Shown: in pieces, positions 54,736 through 63,436 of the stretch
How positions within the stretch are numbered: position 1 is the first letter of the stretch
How the letters are laid out: each line of letters starts with the position of its first letter
Notes under the pieces: model-generated
Database searches by the model: none
What the model was told of the DNA's origin: nothing
Seen by the model: the letters and a program-made list of their open reading frames with translations, nothing else
From: CAVXNP01 sp963763305
GTDB lineage: Bacteria; Pseudomonadota; Gammaproteobacteria; Xanthomonadales; Rhodanobacteraceae
Assembly: GCA_963763305.1 (NCBI GenBank)
Contig: CAVXNP010000001.1
Span: 186,001-250,000, forward strand
Length of the DNA stretch: 64,000 nt
Direction: 5' to 3'
Program-made: the position numbers and the translations under genes

Positions 54736-54898
54736 GCGCTCCCGCCACGTATGACAAAGGGCCGGCCGGCTGTCAGAATGGGCGGATGTCGATCGTGAAC
54801 TTCTGTCCGGGCACCGGCGCCACGCCGCCGTAGGCGCTCCTTCCACCTGGTTTCGCACGCTCCCGCCGATGCGGTCGAGCGATCACTGGTCTTTGCCT

Positions 54899-54924
54899 CG
54901 GGCGCCTCCTCAGGGAGACGCCCG
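54899..54924 (+). other. strong hairpin in the leader of the SulP gene
   Basis: CGGGCG (54899-54904) pairs with CGCCCG (54919-54924) and CTCC (54906-54909) with GGAG (54914-54917), with one C-A mismatch and a TCAG loop. It ends 19 bases before the SulP ATG. A TTTT follows at 54937-54940, too far for a classical terminator. It may be the SDR terminator or a leader element controlling SulP. Confidence 0.45.
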
Positions 54925-54943
54925 TCATCCTGGGTGTTTTCGC

Positions 54944-56425
54944 ATGAATCTGTACACGCTCCGCCAGGAGTGGTTCTCCAATGTCCGCAACGATCTGCTG
55001 GCCGGCGCGGTGGTCGCGTTGGCGTTGATCCCCGAGGCGATCGCCTTTTCCATCATTGCCGGGGTCGATCCGCGCGTCGGGCTGTACGCGGCCTTCTGCA
55101 TCGCGGTGACCATCTCCATCACCGGCGGCCGTCCCGGCATGATTTCGGCCGCCACCGGTGCCATGGCACTGCTGATGGTGACCCTGGTGCGGGACCACGG
55201 ACTGCCCTACCTGTTCGCAGCCACCCTGCTGACCGGGGTATTCCAGATTCTCGCTGGCGTGTTCAAGCTGGGCGGGCTGATGCGCTTTGTTTCCCGCTCG
55301 GTGGTCACCGGCTTTGTCAATGCGCTGGCGATCCTGATTTTCATGGCACAGCTGCCCGAGCTGATCGGCATGCCCTGGCAGGTCTATGCGCTTGTTCTGG
55401 CCGGGTTGGCGATCATCTACGGGGTACCCCGATTCACCCGGGCAGTACCCTCGCCGCTGATCTGCATCGTGGTGCTGACCGTGTTCACCCTGGTCGCCGG
55501 GGTGCACGTGCGCACCGTGTCGGACATGGGTGCGCTGCCGGACAGCCTGCCCGGTTTCGGCCTGCCACAGGTGCCCTGGAATTGGCACACGCTGATGGTG
55601 GTGCTGCCCTACTCGGCCACCATGGCCGTGGTCGGCCTGCTCGAATCGATGATGACCGCCGCCATCGTGGACGAATTCACCGACACCGGCAGCGACAAGA
55701 ATCGCGAGTGCATGGGCCAGGGTAGCGCCAACATCGTGGCCGGCCTGTTCGGCGGCATGGCCGGCTGCGCGATGATCGGGCAATCGGTGATCAACGTGAA
55801 GTCCGGCGGGCGCGGGCGGCTGTCCACGTTCACCGCCGGCATCCTGTTGCTGATCATGGTGGTGTTCGCGCATGACTGGGTCGGCCGCATTCCCATGGCG
55901 GCGCTGGTGGCGGTGATGATCATGGTGTCGATCGGCACCTTCAGCTGGTCCTCGATACGCAACCTTCGGGTGCACCCGAAGTCCTCCAGCATCGTGATGG
56001 TGGCCACCGTGGTCGTGGTGGTGGCTACCCACGACCTGGCCAAGGGGGTCATCGTGGGCGTGCTGCTCAGCGCGCTGTTCTTCGCGCGCAAGGTGGGGCG
56101 GGTGCTGCACGTGGGCTCGGCGCTGAGCGCCGACGAGCGTGTGCGCGAATATCGCGTCACCGGGCAGGTGTTCTTCGCCTCGGCCGAGAGCTTTGCCAAC
56201 AGCTTCGATTTTCGCGAGGCGGTCGACTGCGTGCGCATCGACGTCAGCCACGCGCATTTCTGGGACCTCAGCGCGGTCGCCGCGCTGGACAAGGTGGTCC
56301 TGAAATTCCGCCGCGAGGGCACCGAGGTGGACGTGCATGGCCTGAACCAGGCCAGCGCAACCATGGTCGACCGGCTGGCGGTACACGACAAACCGGACGC
56401 CGTCGAACAACTGATGGGCCATTAG
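54944..56425 (+). CDS. SulP family anion transporter with STAS domain
   Basis: 493-residue inner-membrane permease. About eleven hydrophobic segments between 18 and 390; the first has DLLAGAVVALALIPEAIAFS, the family start; GMAGCAMIGQSVINVKSGGR is the conserved transport-core motif. The C-terminal STAS domain (about 400-493) contains VDCVRIDVSHAHFWDLSAVAALD, with the conserved Ser in DLSAV. Substrates in this family include sulfate, bicarbonate and dicarboxylates. It is followed 10 bases later by a Usp gene, a common SulP-Usp pairing. Confidence 0.93.
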   Translation: MNLYTLRQEWFSNVRNDLLAGAVVALALIPEAIAFSIIAGVDPRVGLYAAFCIAVTISITGGRPGMISAATGAMALLMVTLVRDHGLPYLFAATLLTGVFQILAGVFKLGGLMRFVSRSVVTGFVNALAILIFMAQLPELIGMPWQVYALVLAGLAIIYGVPRFTRAVPSPLICIVVLTVFTLVAGVHVRTVSDMGALPDSLPGFGLPQVPWNWHTLMVVLPYSATMAVVGLLESMMTAAIVDEFTDTGSDKNRECMGQGSANIVAGLFGGMAGCAMIGQSVINVKSGGRGRLSTFTAGILLLIMVVFAHDWVGRIPMAALVAVMIMVSIGTFSWSSIRNLRVHPKSSSIVMVATVVVVVATHDLAKGVIVGVLLSALFFARKVGRVLHVGSALSADERVREYRVTGQVFFASAESFANSFDFREAVDCVRIDVSHAHFWDLSAVAALDKVVLKFRREGTEVDVHGLNQASATMVDRLAVHDKPDAVEQLMGH

Positions 56426-56435
56426 GAGACCGACC

Positions 56436-57290
56436 ATGCCAACCCTGCTTACCTGCCTGGACGATTCGGTCTACACCAGCAGCGTGCTGGAGCACGCTGC
56501 CTGGGCCGCCGACCGGCTCGGCGCATCGATGGAACTGCTGCACACGCTGGAGCGCCACCCCGAGCGCGCCGCTACCGCCAACCTCAGCGGCGCCATCGGG
56601 CTGGGCAGCCACGAAGCCCTGCTGGCCGAACTGGCGGAGCTGGACGAGCGCCGTGGCAAGCTGACCATGGAGCACGCCCGCACCCTGCTGGCCAGCGCTG
56701 CCGAGCGGACGCGCCAGCACGGCGTCGGTGAGGTCCATGGACGGGTGCGCCATGGCGACCTGATCGACGCCCTGGTCGAGCTGGAGTCGGACTACGACAT
56801 GCTGGTGATCGGCAAGCGTGGCGAGTCGGCCGACTTTGCGCGGATGCACCTGGGCAGTCACCTGGAACGGGCGATGCGCGCCCTGCACCTGCCGATCCTG
56901 GTGGCCGCTCGCGCGTTCCGGCCGATCGCGCGGGTGCTGCTTGCATTCGACGGAAGCCCCAGCGCCCGCAAGGCAGTGGAGCTTGCCGCCGGCAGCCCGC
57001 TACTGGCGGGACTGGAGTGCCATCTGGTCATGGCCGGCAGCGGCGCCTCCGGCGAGACCTCGCACATGGCATGGGCCACTGAACTGCTGGACGCACGAGG
57101 TGTGCAGGTACGCGCGGAGGTGATTCCCGGACACGCCGACGATGTCATCGCCCAGTACGTCCGGCAGTGTGGCATCGATCTGCTGGTGATGGGCGCGTAC
57201 GGGCACTCGCGAATCCGCCAGCTGATCGTGGGAAGCACCACTACCAGCCTGATCCGCGCCTGCCTGGTACCGGTGCTGCTGGTGCGCTGA
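56436..57290 (+). CDS. universal stress protein, tandem UspA domains
   Basis: 284 residues, two Usp domains (about 1-150 and 155-284). The second carries the full ATP-binding pattern in LLVMGAYGHSRIRQLIVGST (G-x2-G-x9-G-S/T); the first ends in VIGKRGESADFARMHLGSHL, also matching. AGGAG site; 10 bases after the SulP stop, so co-transcribed. It may adjust the transporter to energy status, which is inference. Confidence 0.92.
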   Translation: MPTLLTCLDDSVYTSSVLEHAAWAADRLGASMELLHTLERHPERAATANLSGAIGLGSHEALLAELAELDERRGKLTMEHARTLLASAAERTRQHGVGEVHGRVRHGDLIDALVELESDYDMLVIGKRGESADFARMHLGSHLERAMRALHLPILVAARAFRPIARVLLAFDGSPSARKAVELAAGSPLLAGLECHLVMAGSGASGETSHMAWATELLDARGVQVRAEVIPGHADDVIAQYVRQCGIDLLVMGAYGHSRIRQLIVGSTTTSLIRACLVPVLLVR

Positions 57291-57604
57291 CACCGCCGTC
57301 ACCCGAAGACCCAATCCACGGCGGCTCCCGCGCCAGGCACCTTTCCGCACCGGAATGATGCGGTCGTGTCTCAGCGACGGTCCGCATGAGCACGCCGGAT
57401 CAATGACCGGACACATCCACGTGCCTGGTTGAGTGCGGAACCTGTCCGGGCCGGGCCGCAGGAAATCGGCGAGCCGCGCACCGGGCGCCGTCCCACGGAT
57501 GCCACCGGCGAACGCATTGTTTCGTGCACGTCTATTCAACTTGCGGCAATGCAGGGTCATGCTTTGCCAGGCGCTTGCATCCGGCGAGCCCTACGGAGAA
57601 CCGC
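57291..57604. other. 314-base intergenic region
   Basis: Between the Usp and pirin genes on the plus strand. A 7-pair inverted repeat (CCGCCGT 57293-57299, ACGGCGG 57318-57324) directly after the Usp stop may form a weak terminator with an 18-base loop. The rest presumably holds the pirin promoter; no FNR box is present. Confidence 0.4.
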
Positions 57605-58306
57605 ATGATTGAACGCAGGCCTTTCGACCGGCTCGGCGGAGCCGACCATGGCTGGCTCCAGGCCCGCCACCACTTCTCTTTTGCCGGCTACCACGACGCC
57701 GGGCGCATGGGCTGGGGTGCATTGCGTGTCTGGAACGACGACACCATCGCGCCGGGCAGCGGTTTTCCGCCGCATCCCCATGCCGACATGGAGATCATCA
57801 CCTACGTGCGCGAAGGCGCGATCAGCCATCGCGACAACCTCGGCAACGCCGGCCGGACCGGCGCCGGCGACGTGCAGGTGATGAGCGCCGGCAGTGGCAT
57901 CACCCACGCCGAGTTCAACCAGGAGCCGGGGGCGACCCGCATCTTCCAGATATGGATCATCCCCGATCAACACGGACAACCGCCGTCCTGGGGCACCCGA
58001 CCTTTTCCGCAGAGCGAACGCCATGGCCGGCTGGTCACCCTGGCCAGCGGCTTCGCCGACGAGGGCGACGCGCTGCCGCTGCGCGCCCGGGCGCGCGTCC
58101 TGGGCGGCAACCTGGCCGCGGGTGACTCGGTCGAGTACACGCTGGGCGAAGGCCGCTTTGGCTACGTGGTTCCCGCACGCGGCACCATCGAGCTCAACGG
58201 CGTACGGCTGGAGGCCGGCGATGGCGCAGCGGTACGCGACGAGCGCTCGCTGCGCTTTGTCGCCATGGAGGATGCCGAGCTGGTGCTGGTCGACACCGCG
58301 GCGTAG
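57605..58306 (+). CDS. pirin family protein
   Basis: 233-residue bicupin. The N-terminal cupin holds the metal ligands in FPPHPHADMEIITYVREGAI (split) and ITHAEFNQE; the C-terminal cupin is degenerate. Bacterial pirins such as YhhW oxidise quercetin in vitro; redox sensing is another proposal. ATG 57605 has a GGAG site. Confidence 0.92.
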   Translation: MIERRPFDRLGGADHGWLQARHHFSFAGYHDAGRMGWGALRVWNDDTIAPGSGFPPHPHADMEIITYVREGAISHRDNLGNAGRTGAGDVQVMSAGSGITHAEFNQEPGATRIFQIWIIPDQHGQPPSWGTRPFPQSERHGRLVTLASGFADEGDALPLRARARVLGGNLAAGDSVEYTLGEGRFGYVVPARGTIELNGVRLEAGDGAAVRDERSLRFVAMEDAELVLVDTAA

Positions 58307-58405
58307 GGACCCGACCGTCGTGGCAGCCCCTACCCCGCAGCGCTCAACATGCCCGACACGCACGCTTGGCTAACGTGGTCGACCCACCCGCCGCGGGAGC
58401 AAGGC

Positions 58406-59311
58406 ATGCATGAAGAGCCGGCCGACGGCCGCAGGCAAAGCGAGAGCGCGGCACAGAACGAGGCTGACTCCAGGGACGGGTTCGCGCTCTCGCGCACCGA
58501 GCTGGGCGAGGTACGCAAGAAACAGCCGCCCCGTGCAGCCGTGCTGCACGAGACCATCCGGCTGCAGGGTGAAAAGGAACTCAGTCGCGGCATTTCGGCG
58601 CTCGGCTGGTCGGCGCTTGCCGCCGGCCTGTCGATGGGTTTCTCGATGCTCGCCCGCGGCCTGCTGCGACGGTACATGGATGGCTTGCCTGCCAGCTACC
58701 TGGTCGAGAGCCTGGGTTACCCGTTCGGGTTTCTGGTGGTGATCCTGGCAAGGCAGCAACTATTCACCGAGAACACCATGACTGCGGTCCTGCCGCTGAT
58801 GACCCATCCGGGTCGGCGCAAGCTGGTGTCCCTGCTGCGACTGTGGCTGGTGGTGTTTGCCGGCAACATGGCAGGCACTGCACTGTTCGCCTACGGCCTG
58901 CTGCACATGCAGCTGTTCGACCCGCCGACGCAGCACGCGCTGGCCGGCATTGGCCAGGAAGTCATGCGCAATACGCCGTTGCAGATGTTCACCAAGGGCA
59001 TCGTCGCTGGCTGGCTCATCGCCACCATGGTCTGGCTGGTGCCTGCCGCGAGCCACGCCAAGATCACCGTGATCGTGCTGGCGACCTACCTGATCGCGCT
59101 GGGGGGGTTCACCCACGTGGTGGCCGGCTCGGCCGAGGTGCTGTACCTGGTATTCGACGGCCGGCTGGACCTGGCTGGCTACGTGCTGGGTTTCGTGCTG
59201 CCGACCCTGGCCGGCAACATCACCGGCGGCAGCTTCATCTTTGCCTTGATCAGTCACGCCCAGGTGCGCGGCGACCAGGCCGAGGACCATCAACCAGGCC
59301 GGTCGCACTGA
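58406..59311 (+). CDS. formate/nitrite transporter (FNT) family protein
   Basis: 301 residues: hydrophilic N-terminal 70 residues (EADSRDGFALSRTELGEV), then six membrane helices from about 75 to 285. FNT landmarks include GLSMGFSMLARGLL, LFTENTMTAVLPLM, LVVFAGNMAGTALFAYG, AGWLIATMVWLVPAA and the closing TLAGNITGGSFIFALISH. The long cytoplasmic lead is like the YfdC branch. Likely a channel for small monovalent anions. ATG 58406 has GGAG 7 bases upstream. Confidence 0.9.
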   Translation: MHEEPADGRRQSESAAQNEADSRDGFALSRTELGEVRKKQPPRAAVLHETIRLQGEKELSRGISALGWSALAAGLSMGFSMLARGLLRRYMDGLPASYLVESLGYPFGFLVVILARQQLFTENTMTAVLPLMTHPGRRKLVSLLRLWLVVFAGNMAGTALFAYGLLHMQLFDPPTQHALAGIGQEVMRNTPLQMFTKGIVAGWLIATMVWLVPAASHAKITVIVLATYLIALGGFTHVVAGSAEVLYLVFDGRLDLAGYVLGFVLPTLAGNITGGSFIFALISHAQVRGDQAEDHQPGRSH

Positions 59312-59336
59312 ACCGGCCGCACCCATGGAGCCGATG

Positions 59337-60347
59337 ATGGACACCATGCAGGCAATCGCCATCAGTCAACCTGGCGGCCCGGACGTGTTGCGGTCGACCC
59401 GATGCCCGATTCCCGCGCCCGGACCGGACGAAGTGCTGATCCGGGTCGCGGCGGCCGGGATCAACCGCCCGGACGTGTTCCAGCGCCAGGGCAAATACCC
59501 TCCGCCGCCCGGGGCGTCGGAGTTGCCCGGACTGGAAGTGGCCGGCGAGCTGGTGGCCGGTGGCCTGGCCGGCGACAACCCGTTCGGACTGCAGCTGGGC
59601 GATCGGGTGTGCGCGCTGCTTGCAGGAGGCGGCTATGCCCAGTACGCGGTCGCGCCGTTGGCCCAGTGCCTGCCACTACCGGCCGGCTTGAGCCTGATCG
59701 AAGCCGCCTCGCTGCCGGAAAACCTGTTCACCGTGTGGAGCAACGTCTTCGAACGGGGCGGCCTCGGCCAGGGCGAGGGCGGCGGGCACGAGACCCTGCT
59801 GGTCCAGGGCGGTTCCAGCGGTATCGGGGTCGCTGCGATCCAGATCGCCCGCGCCCTGGGGCATCGGGTTTTCGCCACTGCCGGCAGCGCCGAAAAATGC
59901 GCCGCCTGCGAACGGCTTGGTGCCGAACGGGCGATCAACTATCGCGAGGAGGATTTCGTCGCCGTGCTGCAGGCGGCGACCGACGGCCGGGGTGCGGACG
60001 TCATCCTGGACATGGTCGCCGGTGACTACATTCCGCGCGAGCTGCAGGTACTGGCCGAAGGCGGCCGGCTGGTGGTGATCGCCACGCTCGGTGGCAGCCA
60101 GGCAACCATCGATGCTGCCACCGTGATGCGCCGGCGACTGACGATCACCGGCTCCACCCTGCGCGCGCGATCGGCCGGCTTCAAGAGCGCACTCGCCCGC
60201 CAGGTACACCGTCATGTGTGGCCGTTGCTGGAACGCGGCGCGGTGCGCCCGGTGGTGCATCGGGTGTTTCCGGCCAGCGAAGCAGCCGCAGCGCACGCGC
60301 TGATGGAGCGCAGCGAGCACATCGGCAAACTGGTGCTGCAATGGTAA
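59337..60347 (+). CDS. NAD(P)H-quinone oxidoreductase (PIG3-type zinc-free MDR)
   Basis: 336 residues: AAGINRPDVFQRQGKYPPPPG, GLEVAGELVA, then the NADPH motif VQGGSSGIGVAAIQIARALG and MVAGDYIPRELQVLAEGGRL (split). The PIG3/TP53I3 subgroup reduces quinones without zinc. ATG 59337 lies 6 bases after GGAG; ATGs at 59325, 59334 and 59346 are in frame. Its stop overlaps the next gene start. Confidence 0.92.
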   Translation: MDTMQAIAISQPGGPDVLRSTRCPIPAPGPDEVLIRVAAAGINRPDVFQRQGKYPPPPGASELPGLEVAGELVAGGLAGDNPFGLQLGDRVCALLAGGGYAQYAVAPLAQCLPLPAGLSLIEAASLPENLFTVWSNVFERGGLGQGEGGGHETLLVQGGSSGIGVAAIQIARALGHRVFATAGSAEKCAACERLGAERAINYREEDFVAVLQAATDGRGADVILDMVAGDYIPRELQVLAEGGRLVVIATLGGSQATIDAATVMRRRLTITGSTLRARSAGFKSALARQVHRHVWPLLERGAVRPVVHRVFPASEAAAAHALMERSEHIGKLVLQW

Positions 60348-61672
60348 GGGTGCGCGCCGGCTTCCGGCGCGCGTTCTGCGGGTGCGTCGCGCTGCTCGCG
60401 CTGGCCGGCTGCGGCGACGTGGCCCGGCTGCCGGTGAGCGCCGGTACCGGCGCGCGACCCCAATTGCCGCCACCGCACCAGTCGCTGCTTCCCACGGTGA
60501 ACATCGCCGAGGCCATCGGCTGGCCGGCCGGCACCGCCCCGCGGGCGGCACCTGGACTGGCGGTGCATGCCTTCGCCAGCGACCTGGACCATCCACGCTG
60601 GCTTTACGTGCTGCCCAACGGCGACGTGCTGGTGGCCGAAACCAACGCCCCGCGACGGCCCGGCGACAGCAGCGGCATCAAGGGCTGGATCATGCGCAAG
60701 ATCATGGCCCGGGCCGGTGCCGGCGTGCCCAGCGCGGACCGGATCAGCCTGCTGCGCGATGCCGACGGTGACGGCGTGGCCGAGGTCCGCCGCGTCCTGC
60801 TCGACCACCTGCACTCGCCCTTCGGCATGGCCCTGGTCGGAGACAGCCTGTACGTGGCCGATACCGATGCCCTGCTGCGCTTTCCCTATCGCCGTGGCCA
60901 GACCCGCATCGACACGCCCGGGCAGGTACTCGCCACCTTGCCCGCCGGGCCGATCAACCATCACTGGACCAAGAATCTGATCGCCAGCCGGGACGGACGC
61001 ACGCTTTACGTCACGGTCGGCTCGAACAGCAACGTCGCCGAGAACGGCATGGCAGTGGAACACGACCGGGCCAGGATCCTGGCGGTCGATCGCCGCAGCG
61101 GGACCATGCGGGTGGTTGCCACCGGCCTGCGCAATCCCAACGGCATGGATTGGCAGCCGACCACCGGCGCGCTGTGGACGGTGGTCAACGAGCGCGACGC
61201 ACTGGGCAGCGACCTGGTACCGGACTACCTGACCGAGGTTCACCCCGGTGCGTTCTATGGCTGGCCCTACAGCTATTTCGGCCCGCACATGGACCCCCGG
61301 GTGAGCCCGCAACGACCGGACCGGGTGGCCGCGACCGTGGTGCCCGACTACGCGCTGGGACCGCATACCGCTTCGCTGGGGCTGACTTTCTACAATGCTT
61401 CGTTGCTGCCGCCGCATTACCGCAACGGAGCCTTCATCGGCCAGCACGGGTCGTGGAATCGACGGCCGCGCAGCGGCTACAAGGTGATCTTCGTGCCGTT
61501 CCACCACGGCCGACCCAGCGGCCTGCCGGAAGATATCCTGGTCGGGTTCCTGGACGGCCGGGGCCGTGCCCGGGGTCGCCCGGTGGGCGTGGCGGTGGAT
61601 GGGCGCGGAGCGCTGCTGGTGGCCGACGATGTCGGCAACACGGTCTGGCGGGTCACCCCGGCACGGGACTGA
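60341..61672 (+). CDS. PQQ-type sugar/sorbosone dehydrogenase lipoprotein
   Basis: 443 residues with a lipoprotein signal (VALLALAGCGD, Cys23). A six-bladed propeller follows: DHPRWLYVLPNGDVLVAETN, HSPFGMALVGDSLYVAD, VTVGSNSNVAENG, TGLRNPNGMDWQP, VNERDALGSDLVPDYL, FYGWPYSYFG, GQHGSWNR. This is the L-sorbosone dehydrogenase / soluble glucose dehydrogenase family; PQQ is the family cofactor but none is encoded here. ATG 60341 overlaps the quinone oxidoreductase stop, so both are one transcript and electrons may pass to quinone. Confidence 0.88.
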   Translation: MVRVRAGFRRAFCGCVALLALAGCGDVARLPVSAGTGARPQLPPPHQSLLPTVNIAEAIGWPAGTAPRAAPGLAVHAFASDLDHPRWLYVLPNGDVLVAETNAPRRPGDSSGIKGWIMRKIMARAGAGVPSADRISLLRDADGDGVAEVRRVLLDHLHSPFGMALVGDSLYVADTDALLRFPYRRGQTRIDTPGQVLATLPAGPINHHWTKNLIASRDGRTLYVTVGSNSNVAENGMAVEHDRARILAVDRRSGTMRVVATGLRNPNGMDWQPTTGALWTVVNERDALGSDLVPDYLTEVHPGAFYGWPYSYFGPHMDPRVSPQRPDRVAATVVPDYALGPHTASLGLTFYNASLLPPHYRNGAFIGQHGSWNRRPRSGYKVIFVPFHHGRPSGLPEDILVGFLDGRGRARGRPVGVAVDGRGALLVADDVGNTVWRVTPARD

Positions 61673-61692
61673 AAGCCCGCGTCGACGCCACC

Positions 61693-61938
61693 TCAGGCCT
61701 TGAGCTTGTCCGCCAGGGGCGCCGCGCGCAGCGCACGCGCCTTCTGCTCGACGCGATCGGCGGCGTCGAGCAACGCGCGAGCGAAACTGCGCACTTCATG
61801 GGGCGGCAGGGCCAGCCAGCGGCCATCGCTGCTGCCCTGTGCGCCCGCCAGGTGCGGCCGGAAGATCACCATGCCGGTCTGCGCCTCGGTACTGATGTCG
61901 GCGGAGACGATGCGGAAGTGGGTATGTTCGTCGGTCAC
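61693..61938 (-). CDS. small hypothetical protein, 81 residues
   Basis: Starts at GTG 61938 (VTDEHTHFRIVSADIS) with AGGA 8 bases upstream. It has a compact pattern TEAQTGMVIFRPHLAG, GRWLALPPHEVRSFARALL and a basic Ala/Lys tail (VEQKARALRAAPLADKLKA). Probably a short beta-hairpin plus helix; no family recognised. Conserved-looking composition and the site favour a real gene. Confidence 0.6.
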   Translation of the reverse strand: MTDEHTHFRIVSADISTEAQTGMVIFRPHLAGAQGSSDGRWLALPPHEVRSFARALLDAADRVEQKARALRAAPLADKLKA

Positions 61939-62100
61939 GTTCGGTTCCTGCGGGTCGATTGCTCCACCATACGCCACTCGGCCGCCGCAAGGGGTGGCGC
62001 CCGCCACACGCCCGGTTGCGGGAATCGTCACCCGACGGTTGCTAACCTTGAGCGCGGCGAGCGTTCCCGCCGTTTTCCCGAGGCAGCCAAGAGGATCCCC

Positions 62101-63033
62101 ATGAGTACAGACCACGGCATCCATACCATCGACACCGGCTTCGTGCGGCCACAGTTCGACGCCGCCTATCTGGTGGTCGAAAACGGGCGCGGTGCTTTCG
62201 TCGACTGCGGTACCAACCATTCGGTGCCGCGCATGCTCGATGCATTGGGCCAGGCCGGACTGGAACCGGCCGACGTTGACTGGCTGATGCTCACTCACGT
62301 GCACCTGGACCACGCCGGCGGCGCCGGCGAGCTGATGGCACGCCTGCCCAACGCCCGTCTGGTGGTGCACCCGCGCGGCGCGCGACACATGATCGATCCG
62401 ACGCACCTGTGGGCCGGCGCCAGTGCGGTGTATGGCGAGTCCGCCATGGAGGACATGTACGGGCGGCTGCAACCGGTGCCGGCCGAGCGGGTGGTAGAGG
62501 CGCCCGACGGCCACGTGATCGAGCTGGCCGGCCGCGCCTTCGACTGCCTGGATACCCCCGGACATGCGCGCCACCACCTGTGCTACCACGACAAGCGGGC
62601 CAACGTGGCCTTCGTCGGTGACACCTTCGGACTGTCCTACCGTGAGCTGGACACCGAGAATGGCCCGTTCTCCGTACCCACCACCTCGCCCATCCAGTTC
62701 GATCCCGACGCCCTGCACGCGTCGATCGACCGGTTGGTTGGATTGAAGCCGGAGGCCTTGTACCTGACCCACTACGGCCGGGTACAGCACCTGGCCCGAC
62801 TTGCCGAGAACCTGCATGAGCAGATCGACGCCATGGTGGTGTTCGCCCGCTCATCGCGCGAGAAACCCGACCCGCACGCCTGGCTGGTCGCGGCGCTGAC
62901 CAACCTTTACGTGGGCCGGCTCACCGCGCACGGCTGGACCCGGGGCCACGAGCCGCTGCGCGAGTTGCTGGCGACCGACATCGAACTCAACGCGCAGGGG
63001 CTGGAGTACTGGGCCGACCGCGAGGCAGCCTAG
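62101..63033 (+). CDS. MBL-fold metallo-hydrolase
   Basis: 310 residues. Metal motif THVHLDHAGG (62-71, HxHxDH), then PGHARHHLCYH and FVGDTFGLSYREL, the remaining metal ligands, and the late LTHYGRVQHLARLAENLHEQ. About 100 C-terminal residues are helical. Similar to glyoxalase II-like and lactonase-like hydrolases; substrate unknown. An AGAGGA site precedes ATG 62101. Confidence 0.9.
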   Translation: MSTDHGIHTIDTGFVRPQFDAAYLVVENGRGAFVDCGTNHSVPRMLDALGQAGLEPADVDWLMLTHVHLDHAGGAGELMARLPNARLVVHPRGARHMIDPTHLWAGASAVYGESAMEDMYGRLQPVPAERVVEAPDGHVIELAGRAFDCLDTPGHARHHLCYHDKRANVAFVGDTFGLSYRELDTENGPFSVPTTSPIQFDPDALHASIDRLVGLKPEALYLTHYGRVQHLARLAENLHEQIDAMVVFARSSREKPDPHAWLVAALTNLYVGRLTAHGWTRGHEPLRELLATDIELNAQGLEYWADREAA

Positions 63034-63079
63034 CTTTTACGCCGCCTGGGAGCCCTGCCCGGACCAGCGCCCGGGGCGC

Positions 63080-63436
63080 TCAGGCCATCCGCGCGCCGTT
63101 GGGCACCGGTCGCTCGGGCGTGGTGATCACCACGCCGGCATCGGTGTGGAAGCCGGTCAACAGGAATTGCGAACGGAACGGGCCGATCTGCTTTTCAGGA
63201 AAGTTCAGCACGCCCACGATCTGCCGTCCCAGCAGGTCCTCGGCCCGGTACAGGTCGACGATCTGCGCGCTGGTCTTGCGTTCGCCGTAGGGGCCGAAGT
63301 CCGCCCAGACCTTCCAGGCCGGTCGCCGGGCCTGCGGAAATGGCTCCACCCGCACCACCGTGCCGGCAACGATCAACACCCTTTCGAAATCCGCCCACTC
63401 GATCGGTGCCGGCAGCGCTTGATCCATCTCGCTCAT
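63080..63436 (-). CDS. tRNA-binding-domain protein (CsaA/YgjH-like)
   Basis: 118 residues forming one OB-fold EMAP-II-like tRNA-binding domain: IVAGTVVRVEPFPQARRPAWKVW (split), ERKTSAQIVDLY, VLNFPEKQIGPFRSQFLL and the end VPNGARMA. Related to CsaA and to the C-terminal domain of methionyl-tRNA synthetase. Its ATG overlaps the stop of the FAD oxidase gene (ATGA). Confidence 0.92.
   Translation of the reverse strand: MSEMDQALPAPIEWADFERVLIVAGTVVRVEPFPQARRPAWKVWADFGPYGERKTSAQIVDLYRAEDLLGRQIVGVLNFPEKQIGPFRSQFLLTGFHTDAGVVITTPERPVPNGARMA

Noticed and set aside
57397..57403. ATCAA half-site in the Usp-pirin gap as an FNR box
   Set aside because: The partner half (GCACG) does not match TTGAT; only one arm is present.
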